Shown here one piece after another: positions 57,254 to 64,000 of a stretch of DNA of 64,000 nucleotides. Every line of letters begins with the position of its first letter. Position 1 is the stretch's first letter. Origin of the DNA: Nodosilinea sp. E11. Lineage in GTDB: Bacteria; Cyanobacteriota; Cyanobacteriia; Phormidesmidales; Phormidesmidaceae. Where the stretch lies: contig NZ_CP136520.1 of the NCBI RefSeq assembly GCF_032813545.1, positions 2,784,001 to 2,848,000 of the forward strand, in the 5' to 3' direction. Under the pieces are notes generated by a model. It searched no databases and was not told the DNA's origin. It saw only the letters and a program-made list of their open reading frames with translations. A program made the position numbers and the translations under genes.

Positions 57254-59338
57254 ATGGATTCTGTAGACACGCTTTATCAATACGCCTGGCTCATACCAGT
57301 GCTGCCGCTCCTCGGCGCGGCGGTGGTGGGCACCGGGCTCATTTCCTACGGCCAGGCCACCACTAAGCTGCGGCAGCCGGCCTCTATTTTCATCGTCTCC
57401 CTAATTGGGGCGGCGATGGTGTATTCGTTTGCGATTTTTTGGAGCCAGTGGCAGGGCCATGCCCCCTACCAGGCCATGTTCGAGTGGGCCTCGGCGGGCG
57501 ACTTCCGCATTGAGATGGGCTACACCATCGACCACCTGGCGGCGCTGATGCTGGTGGTCGTCACCACCGTCGCCTTCTTGGTGATGATCTACACCGATGG
57601 CTACATGGCCCACGATCCGGGCTATGTGCGGTTCTACGCCTACCTGAGCCTGTTTAGCTCCTCCATGCTGGGTCTGGTGATTAGTCCTAACCTGCTCCAG
57701 GTGTACGTGTTTTGGGAGCTGGTGGGCATGTGTTCCTACCTGCTGATCGGCTTTTGGTACGATCGCAAACCCGCCGCCGATGCCTGCCAAAAGGCGTTTG
57801 TCACGAACCGGGTGGGCGACTTTGGCCTGTTGCTGGGCATTTTGGCCCTGTTTTGGGCCACCGGCAGCTTCGACTTTGACGTCATGGGTGAACGGCTGAC
57901 CGATATGGTCAACACCGGCAGCCTGAGTGCTGGCATGGCCGCTGTGTTTGCTATTTTGGTGTTCCTTGGCCCGGTAGCCAAGTCGGCCCAGTTCCCCTTG
58001 CACGTGTGGCTGCCCGACGCCATGGAAGGCCCTACCCCCATCTCAGCGCTGATTCACGCAGCGACGATGGTGGCAGCAGGGGTGTTCCTCGTGGCCCGCA
58101 TGTACCCCGTGTTTGAGCATATCCCTACGGTGATGACCGTGATTGCCTACACCGGGGCATTTACTGCCTTCATGGGGGCTACCATTGCCATCACTCAAAA
58201 CGACATCAAGAAAGGGCTGGCCTTTTCGACCATGTCGCAGCTGGGCTATATGGTCATGGCCATGGGCGTAGGGGCCTACAGCGCCGGTCTGTTTCACCTC
58301 ATGACCCACGCCTACTTCAAAGCCATGCTGTTTTTAGGATCCGGTTCTGTGATCCACGGTATGGAAGCGGTGGTGGGCCACGACCCGGTGCTGGCCCAAG
58401 ATATGCGCCTGATGGGTGGTCTGCGCAAGTACATGCCCGTTACCGCTTACACGTTCTTAATTGGCACCCTGGCCATCTGCGGCATTCCACCCTTCGCAGG
58501 CTTCTGGTCAAAGGATGAGATTCTAGGATCCACCTTTGCAGTCAGCCCGGTGCTGTGGGCCGTGGGCTGGGTGACGGCGGGCATTACCGCCTTCTACATG
58601 TTCCGCATGTATTTCTCCACCTTTGAGGGCAGCTTTAGAGGCAACGACGAAGGCATTCGCCGCGACCTCAAGCGGGCGCAGATGCAAAAAATGGGCATGT
58701 CTCTTGGCCCTGGTGCCATGAACCCCCAGGAGCTAACCCTGGATGCCCCCGGTGGCGAGCACGACGACCACGATCATGACCACGCCCACGAACCCCATGA
58801 GTCGCCCTTGTCAATGACCTTCCCGCTGATGGCCCTGGCGGTGCCCTCGGTACTGATTGGTCTGGTGGGTACGCCCTTCGCCAACTACTTCGAAGCCTTC
58901 ATTCACCCCCCAGGGGAAGTAATGGAAGCGGTAGAGGCGGCAGAGGCCTTTGACTGGCATGAGTTTGCCCTGATGGCAGGGAGTTCCGTGGCGATCGCAG
59001 TGGTCGGCATCATCATCTCGGTGCTGATGTACCGCACGAAGGTGATTGATCCCGGTGCGATCGCAGCCAAGCTCAAGCCCCTCTACAACCTGTCGCTGAA
59101 CAAGTGGTACATCGACGACATCTATGAGGTGGTCTTTGTCCAGGGCAGCCGTAAGCTAGCCAAACAGGTGCTCGAAGTCGATATCCGCATTGTCGACGGC
59201 ATCGTCAACCTGGCAGGCTTCGTCACCCTGGTGACTGGGGAAGGGTTAAAGTACCTGGAGAACGGACGGGCTCAGTTCTACGCCCTGATTGTGTTTGGCG
59301 CTGTCTTGGGATTGGTGCTGCTGTCGGGGGTGACCTAG
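57254..59338 (+). CDS. ndhF: NAD(P)H-quinone oxidoreductase subunit 5 (NdhF, F1 type)
   Basis: 694 residues with about 16 membrane segments. It is the distal proton-pumping subunit of photosynthetic NDH-1 and is typical in length. It shows FWELVGMCSYLLIGFWYDR, NRVGDFGLLLGILALFW, LPDAMEGPTPISALIHAATM and KKGLAFSTMSQLGYM. A His/Asp-rich loop (HDDHDHDHAHEPHE, near 500-515) precedes the last segments. The long lateral helix region lies at the C-terminus. It works in respiratory and cyclic electron flow, passing electrons to plastoquinone. It is followed by ndhD, the usual pairing of the NDH-1L form (F1/D1). Confidence 0.95.
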   Translation: MDSVDTLYQYAWLIPVLPLLGAAVVGTGLISYGQATTKLRQPASIFIVSLIGAAMVYSFAIFWSQWQGHAPYQAMFEWASAGDFRIEMGYTIDHLAALMLVVVTTVAFLVMIYTDGYMAHDPGYVRFYAYLSLFSSSMLGLVISPNLLQVYVFWELVGMCSYLLIGFWYDRKPAADACQKAFVTNRVGDFGLLLGILALFWATGSFDFDVMGERLTDMVNTGSLSAGMAAVFAILVFLGPVAKSAQFPLHVWLPDAMEGPTPISALIHAATMVAAGVFLVARMYPVFEHIPTVMTVIAYTGAFTAFMGATIAITQNDIKKGLAFSTMSQLGYMVMAMGVGAYSAGLFHLMTHAYFKAMLFLGSGSVIHGMEAVVGHDPVLAQDMRLMGGLRKYMPVTAYTFLIGTLAICGIPPFAGFWSKDEILGSTFAVSPVLWAVGWVTAGITAFYMFRMYFSTFEGSFRGNDEGIRRDLKRAQMQKMGMSLGPGAMNPQELTLDAPGGEHDDHDHDHAHEPHESPLSMTFPLMALAVPSVLIGLVGTPFANYFEAFIHPPGEVMEAVEAAEAFDWHEFALMAGSSVAIAVVGIIISVLMYRTKVIDPGAIAAKLKPLYNLSLNKWYIDDIYEVVFVQGSRKLAKQVLEVDIRIVDGIVNLAGFVTLVTGEGLKYLENGRAQFYALIVFGAVLGLVLLSGVT

Positions 59339-59344
59339 GGTTTA

Positions 59345-59405
59345 CAGGTTAGAAGGTTGGCAGGTTAGAACGTTCGAACTTGTCAACCTGTCAACTTTCC
59401 AACCA
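59345..59405. repeat. GGTTAGAAGG / inverted repeat between ndhF and ndhD
   Basis: Several copies of the word GGTTRGAA and its reverse complement (TTCYAACC) surround a central GAACGTTCGAAC dyad. The stretch could fold as a long imperfect hairpin between the two NDH-1 genes and might reduce read-through or stabilise mRNA. It is visible directly; the role is not known. Confidence 0.5.
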
Positions 59406-59481
59406 TCCCTTGATCCTTACCATCTCCCTAATTCCCCGCAATATTCCGCCCTTTTAGCCGAACGCGACGAGAAACGACGAT

Positions 59482-61068
59482 ATGGACCTCGCGACTTTTC
59501 CCTGGTTGACCACCGTTACGCTGCTGCCCTTGGTGGCCTGCATAGCGATTCCGTTTTTGCCCGATGACGAAGGCAAGACCGTGCGCTGGTATGCCCTCTC
59601 GGTGGGGTTGATCGACTTTGTGTTGATCGTGGCCGCCTTTTACCTCAACTACGACTTTAGCCAGCCGGGTCTACAGCTAGTCGAGAGCTATACCTGGGTG
59701 CCCCAGCTCGACCTCAAGTGGTCGGTCGGGGTAGACGGTCTGTCAATGCCTCTGGTGCTGTTGACGGGGTTCATTACCACCCTGGCGGCGTTGGCGGCTT
59801 GGCCAGTAACCCTCAAGCCCAAATTCTTTTATTTTCTGCTGCTGGCCATGTACAGTGGCCAAATCGGCGTGTTTGCCGTGCAGGATATGCTGCTGTTCTT
59901 CCTGTTCTGGGAGCTGGAGCTGATTCCGGTGTATCTGCTGCTGTCGATCTGGGGCGGCAAGAAACGGCTTTACGCAGCGACCAAATTCATTCTCTACACG
60001 GCGGGTGGGTCGTTGTTTATTTTGGTGGCGGCGCTGGCCATGGCCTTCTACGGCGACACCATCACCTTTGACATGCGGGCTCTGGCGGAGAAGGTCTACC
60101 CGCTCCGCATGCAGCTCTTGCTCTACGGCGCGTTTTTGATTGCCTACGCCGTCAAGCTACCGATCATTCCGCTGCACACCTGGCTACCCGATGCCCACGG
60201 CGAGGCCACGGCCCCGGTGCACATGCTGCTGGCGGGCATTCTGCTCAAGATGGGCGGCTACGCGCTGGTTCGGATGAATCTGGGCATGCTGCCCGACGCC
60301 CACACCTACTTTGCGCCGGTGCTGGTGATTTTGGGCTGTATCAATATTGTCTACGCGGCGCTGACGTCGTTTGCCCAGCGCAACCTGAAGCGCAAGATCG
60401 CCTACTCCTCGATTTCCCACATGGGCTTTGTGCTAATCGGGATTGCCTCATTCACCAACCTGGGCCTGAGCGGCGCAGTGCTGCAAATGATCTCCCACGG
60501 GTTGATCGGGGCCAGCCTGTTCTTTTTAGTCGGGGCCACCTACGATCGCACCCACACCCTGATTTTGGATGAGATGGGCGGCGTGGGCAAAAAGATGCCC
60601 AAGATCTTCGCCATGTTTACGACCTGTTCGCTGGCGTCGCTGGCGCTGCCGGGCATGAGCGGCTTTGTGGCCGAGCTAATGGTGTTTGTGGGCTTTGCCA
60701 CCAGCGATGCCTACAGCTTTACCTTCAGGCTAATTACCGTCATCTTTATGGCGATCGGCGTCATTCTTACCCCGATCTACCTGCTGTCGATGCTGCGGGA
60801 GATCTTCTACGGCCCTGAGAATAAGGAACTGATCGAGCATGAGGTCTTAGCCGATGCCGAGCCCCGTGAGGTGTTCATCATCGCCTGCCTGCTGGTGCCA
60901 ATTATCGGGTTTGGTTTCTACCCCAAGATGCTGACCCAGATTTACGATGCCACCACCCAGAAGCTCACCGCCCGACTAAACCAGGTGTTTGTCAGCGAAG
61001 CCAGCGCTACAAATACCGCTCCGCTGGCGGCTTTGCCCGTGCTAAAAGCCCCACCGGTCAGCCAGTAA
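59482..61068 (+). CDS. ndhD: NAD(P)H-quinone oxidoreductase subunit 4 (NdhD, D1 type)
   Basis: 528 residues, about 14 membrane segments, an Mrp-like antiporter subunit of NDH-1. It has [18 protein letters not shown] with the conserved glutamate, [20 protein letters not shown], and [17 protein letters not shown]. Position after ndhF, 143 bp apart, points to the NDH-1L (D1/F1) complex used in respiration and cyclic electron flow, not the CO2-uptake forms, which carry D3/F3 or D4/F4 beside cup genes. A copy of the dispersed repeat and a strong terminator follow. Confidence 0.94.
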   Translation: MDLATFPWLTTVTLLPLVACIAIPFLPDDEGKTVRWYALSVGLIDFVLIVAAFYLNYDFSQPGLQLVESYTWVPQLDLKWSVGVDGLSMPLVLLTGFITTLAALAAWPVTLKPKFFYFLLLAMYSGQIGVFAVQDMLLFFLFWELELIPVYLLLSIWGGKKRLYAATKFILYTAGGSLFILVAALAMAFYGDTITFDMRALAEKVYPLRMQLLLYGAFLIAYAVKLPIIPLHTWLPDAHGEATAPVHMLLAGILLKMGGYALVRMNLGMLPDAHTYFAPVLVILGCINIVYAALTSFAQRNLKRKIAYSSISHMGFVLIGIASFTNLGLSGAVLQMISHGLIGASLFFLVGATYDRTHTLILDEMGGVGKKMPKIFAMFTTCSLASLALPGMSGFVAELMVFVGFATSDAYSFTFRLITVIFMAIGVILTPIYLLSMLREIFYGPENKELIEHEVLADAEPREVFIIACLLVPIIGFGFYPKMLTQIYDATTQKLTARLNQVFVSEASATNTAPLAALPVLKAPPVSQ

Positions 61069-61075
61069 AAGTCTA

Positions 61076-61180
61076 ATACCCGATCCGAATTGCATACCCT
61101 CGATTTCCAAAAGGCCAAACCGTAGGGGGCGCACGGCATGCGCCCTGCTGAACCGGGGGTAACCAAGCAGAATCTGGTAT
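61076..61180 (+). repeat. Dispersed 105-bp intergenic repeat, copy G
   Basis: The best-preserved copy: ATACCCGATCCG at the left end and AGAATCTGGTAT at the right are imperfect inverted repeats. The core stem GGGCGCA (61127-61133), 5-base loop and TGCGCCC (61139-61145) is intact. It begins 8 bp after the ndhD stop. Confidence 0.8.
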
Positions 61181-61193
61181 AAACAGCTGCATC

Positions 61194-61235
61194 AAAGGCA
61201 CGGCCTCGGGATAACTATCCCGAGGTCGTGCCTTT
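61194..61235. terminator. Bidirectional intrinsic terminator after ndhD
   Basis: AAAGGCACGGCCTCGGGATA and its near-exact complement form a stem of about 19 bp with one mismatch, with A residues on the left and T residues on the right, so it can act on either strand. It separates ndhD from the convergent gene at 61376. Confidence 0.88.
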
Positions 61236-61375
61236 AATGTCAACAGTGCCTGAGCCCAGGCCTCCCTCCTGATCGTCGCAGCGCTAATGAATACCCCCGA
61301 TTTGTCGGGGCGTGGCCTACTACGCCCCGACGGGGTTCCTGATTATGGACCGGGGTTTGCCCAATCGGATGGGTA

Positions 61376-63259
61376 TCAAGGGGTGGAGAAATCAGCTTTG
61401 TCAAACTTCAGGGTACCGGTTGCTTTCGTCAGGGCCGCTTTGTCTAGGGCAGGGGCGATCGCAGGATCCAGAACAGCCTCCTGGGCTGACGGCACAGTAA
61501 GAGAATCCTCGGCCCCGAGAGACGAGGTGGACTCAGGGGAATAGCCAGCGCGATCGGGCAGCACAGCGGCAAGGGGCTCAGCGGGGGCAGACTGATGAGC
61601 CTCTCGGGTTTCGGCCCAGGTGGGAGGTGCGATCGCTTCGGCCTCGACAGAGGCTACTGATTCGAGCACCATGGGTTCTAGCTCCGATGCGATCGAAGAC
61701 TGATTAGCCTCTCGAACATCAGCCCAGGAGGGAGATGCAGTCCCAGTGTCGGTTTGGGCCACCCTCGTCTCAGGCTCTAGGGAAGCTGAAGGGTTGGAAT
61801 TTTCTTCAGGATGATTCGCCAGGGCAATTTCCGCATCAATGGCCGCTGGGGTAGGGGCAGCGGCAACGTCAGTCTCCGCCACCGTAGGCTCTAAAGCATT
61901 GCCTCGAGCAAACCGTACTCCCGCTAAGGATGCCGTCTGGGGCGTTGGGGCTTTAAAGGATACGGATCCAATCTCTGAGAGTTTTTCGGTGGTAATTTGC
62001 CAGAGCACCGCTAGGCGATGATCGTGGGATGCCTCGTCTGCGACTGCGGCGATCTGTTCATCAACAGCAGGGTCAATCTGGGCCACAGGATCGCTCGGAG
62101 ACGTCCACATTTCCAGAATCTCGTCGATGGCTTCGGCTGGCGCTTCGGCTAGGGCCACGAGCATATCGGGGGCGGGGTCTTCGCTGGGGGTCAAGGTCCA
62201 GGTCTGAGATCTGAGGTCTGGGTCTTTAGCCTCATAAGCGGCGATCGCTTTGGCGACCGCATCGGCGCGGCGCTTTTGGTCACGCCGAATGCTGGGTTCG
62301 GTATTGCCTAGGCCGGGGGCGTTCCAGCGGCCAGTGTTGGGGTTGATGTAAGACCGAGTCCGGGCCACTACAATTGCTTCGGCCCCCTCATAGCCATTGG
62401 CTTTCGCCTCGGCTAAGCGCTCTATGTACCCCACCCGGCCAATGGCGGCCAGGGGTGACTGGTTGGCCAGGTCTAGCCCATTGAGGGTTTCTTCGAGAGT
62501 GAGATTGAGACCGTGGCTCAAGGCCCGTTGGCGCAATACGTCTCCCTGATTTTTAAGTCGGGCCAGCTGTTTTTGATCGGCTTCTGCCGGGGTTTTGGCC
62601 CCGTGTTGGTACGAAAAAGTGCCCATATTCCAGACCCGATTGCCAGGATCAGTATGACCAAAGTAGGCCGGGTTGATCGCCCCGTTAGGGGTACGAGTTC
62701 CTTCGGCACTGCCCACAGCCCAGGCCACCAAGGAGTTGGTGTCACCCTCAAACAGGCTCAGCAGCGGGTTCGCGGGCTGCTGAGGTTTAGCCAGCTCGGC
62801 TTGAGCCACCAACACCGCCGGAGAAGGCGCCATCTCAAAGTCTAGGGCCAGCAGAGCGGGTTCGGGGGTTTCCTCGGGCTGGGGCGTTGGCTCAGGCTCG
62901 GGAGGGGCCACTGCCACCAGAACTGGAGCCGCAGACGGCGGCGGCGGCGCTGGTGGCAGCAATGCCGTGGCGGATGTCGAGTCGTTGAGGGCAACAGCGA
63001 CTCCTCGCCGATAGACCCCGGCAGGCAATTGCTGGGGTGAGTGGTAGCGCATGGGCGGGTTCAGGCCGTGGGCTGGTATGGGCAAGGGCTGGTTCTCCGG
63101 GGCAGGGGCGGAGATAGTAACTACGGCTGCCAGCTTCTCCTGCACCCACTGTGGCTCCTCCAGCTCAAAGGTGAGCACACCATCATTGGCACGGGCGGGG
63201 GAAGCACCTAAGATAGCCAGCAAAGCACTGGCAGCTAACAGAGTGGGGTATAGCTTCAT
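61376..63259 (-). CDS. Large secreted protein with lysozyme-like domain and repeats
   Basis: 627 residues from the ATG at 63259, which starts a signal peptide (KLYPTLLAASALLAILGASPARA). A Pro-rich linker near 90-165 precedes a helical domain near 190-345. This has AWAVGSAEGTRTPNGAINPA, YFGHTDPGNRVWNMGTFSY and a pattern suggesting a muramidase or lysozyme-like fold, with a glutamate in AEGT as a possible catalyst. The C-terminal half is low-complexity, with degenerate repeats (SWADVREANQS and TWAETREAHQS). It would act outside the membrane on the wall. The fold call is an inference. Confidence 0.6.
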   Translation of the reverse strand: MKLYPTLLAASALLAILGASPARANDGVLTFELEEPQWVQEKLAAVVTISAPAPENQPLPIPAHGLNPPMRYHSPQQLPAGVYRRGVAVALNDSTSATALLPPAPPPPSAAPVLVAVAPPEPEPTPQPEETPEPALLALDFEMAPSPAVLVAQAELAKPQQPANPLLSLFEGDTNSLVAWAVGSAEGTRTPNGAINPAYFGHTDPGNRVWNMGTFSYQHGAKTPAEADQKQLARLKNQGDVLRQRALSHGLNLTLEETLNGLDLANQSPLAAIGRVGYIERLAEAKANGYEGAEAIVVARTRSYINPNTGRWNAPGLGNTEPSIRRDQKRRADAVAKAIAAYEAKDPDLRSQTWTLTPSEDPAPDMLVALAEAPAEAIDEILEMWTSPSDPVAQIDPAVDEQIAAVADEASHDHRLAVLWQITTEKLSEIGSVSFKAPTPQTASLAGVRFARGNALEPTVAETDVAAAPTPAAIDAEIALANHPEENSNPSASLEPETRVAQTDTGTASPSWADVREANQSSIASELEPMVLESVASVEAEAIAPPTWAETREAHQSAPAEPLAAVLPDRAGYSPESTSSLGAEDSLTVPSAQEAVLDPAIAPALDKAALTKATGTLKFDKADFSTP

Positions 63260-63339
63260 GGGGGCAAATCTGTAGGGCAACAACTGACGGGTCAGGTCAA
63301 CTACTCGGCACAATTGAGAGCAAACAATGGGAGCAGGCA

Positions 63340-63963
63340 TTAAAAACCCAGGCTAGATGCAGGCTGATTCAGCGATCGCTCCAGTACGCGATCGGAGGGT
63401 TCGACAATGGCCCAGGCCCCATCGGGCTGACGGCGCAGGGTAGCAAAGTGAATGTGCCGCCCCCGCCCCATAACGTCCCCCGCCTGAAGTGCACCCAGCC
63501 GGGGCCGTCGAATGCCGCAGTAGCGAAATAGATAAGCGGGCACCTCTGGGGTAGAGAAATAAATGCAGCGAAACCCCTTAGCCGCCAGCTCAACCTGTCC
63601 GGCAAAGGGAGCCCGCAGCCGGGTGCCCTGCAACTGCACAGAGATATCTCCGAGACCACCAGTTACCAGTTGCCCAGCGACGCGATCGCCCGACTCAATC
63701 TCCCAAGTCTGTTTCAGCACAATCTGGCGGGGCACCACCCCAGAGAGATGGCTACAGCTGCCCAGGCCTGCTAGCAGCAGCCCTAGCCCAGCCTTCAAGC
63801 AGCAGCGTAGCCAGTAGCCTTGCAGAGCGCCATCGCCCCAGCGACCCAAGGCAGCATAGAGCTGGCGGAAAACACTGGGCGATCGCCCGGTGCTACAGCT
63901 ACCGCATAGAGCCACAGCACTACTGAAACCGAAAACGATAGCCAGCGTACTCGTCATTTTCAT
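63340..63963 (-). CDS. Exported protein with degenerate M23-like domain
   Basis: 207 residues (ATG at 63963 or 63957). The N-terminus is hydrophobic, and a second hydrophobic stretch (CCLKAGLGLLLAGLGSC) near 54-70 ends in a lipobox-like LGSC. The C-terminal part has the beta arrangement of M23 peptidases: LRAPFAGQVELAAKGF, LGALQAGDVMGRGRHIHFAT with an HxH pair. The first metal-binding histidine and aspartate of active M23 enzymes are not visible, so it may be an inactive wall-binding form. It lies 80 bp upstream of the lysozyme-like gene on the same strand and may be cotranscribed. Confidence 0.6.
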   Translation of the reverse strand: MKMTSTLAIVFGFSSAVALCGSCSTGRSPSVFRQLYAALGRWGDGALQGYWLRCCLKAGLGLLLAGLGSCSHLSGVVPRQIVLKQTWEIESGDRVAGQLVTGGLGDISVQLQGTRLRAPFAGQVELAAKGFRCIYFSTPEVPAYLFRYCGIRRPRLGALQAGDVMGRGRHIHFATLRRQPDGAWAIVEPSDRVLERSLNQPASSLGF

Positions 63964-64000
63964 ACAAAATCACTAGCTGAACAGCGGGGTCCCAGGCCAT

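Noticed and set aside
57401..58003. 200-residue minus-strand frame opposite ndhF
   Set aside because: Shadow frame of a highly conserved membrane protein gene.

Overview
The window reads as chromosomal DNA of a cyanobacterium. The evidence is the pair of NDH-1 genes ndhF and ndhD at the right end, the very frequent octamer GCGATCGC (HIP1, a cyanobacterial signature word), and many proteins of cyanobacterial type: an MscS channel, a SpoIID/LytB protein, a vMAP-type WD40 STAND protein, a coiled-coil protein of the TIGR04376 kind, and a serralysin-like protease. The general look (G+C-rich, no heterocyst or clock genes in view) suggests a Leptolyngbya- or Nodosilinea-like filamentous form, but the sequence alone does not settle the genus. 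I see no rRNA, tRNA, CRISPR array or intact insertion sequence.

Layout. 0-8 kb: orphan histidine kinase, glycine-zipper protein, Fur-family regulator, SDR oxidoreductase, LpxB-like protein coupled to an MFS transporter, orphan ABC ATPase. 8-17.6 kb: NTF2-like protein, membrane protein, SpoIID/LytB protein, NfeD-like small protein, a two-component pair, a TVP38/VTT membrane protein and an MscS channel. 17.8-25 kb: secreted and envelope proteins, an M10 metalloprotease, thyX, a DUF6765-like protein. 25-30.2 kb: rsmI, a second copy of the C-terminal domain of the first glycine-zipper gene, an M42 peptidase, then a tight Rrf2 regulator - cysteine synthase - endonuclease III run. 30.2-33.9 kb: a 1208-residue NB-ARC/WD40 protein.

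34-38.6 kb is the most accessory-looking stretch: an A+T-rich secreted protein with no family I recognise, a frameshifted PEP-CTERM gene remnant, two alpha/beta hydrolases and an NTF2-like protein. 38.6-46.7 kb holds an EEP-family phosphoesterase and an MFS transporter with start codons only 11 bp apart, a fasciclin protein, a very large GH15/phosphorylase-kinase-like protein and another hydrolase. 47-50.6 kb is a leftward polysaccharide operon (epimerase, DegT aminotransferase, glycosyltransferase) preceded by 1.4 kb with no gene I can support. 52-57 kb: FecR-type lipoprotein, TPR protein plus tlyA, a broken sulfatase gene, and envelope or coiled-coil proteins. 57.2-61.1 kb: ndhF and ndhD of photosynthetic NDH-1. 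The last 2.7 kb holds two secreted proteins with features of cell-wall enzymes.

The most striking feature not explained by genes is a family of seven dispersed intergenic repeats of about 105 bp with terminal inverted repeats, some sharing an identical 7-bp hairpin stem with variable loops. It looks like a MITE or REP-type element. I found no clear multi-gene system that I would call new. The best candidates for undescribed biology are this repeat family, the paralogous YWR-domain proteins, and the lysozyme-like/degenerate-M23 pair at the right end.
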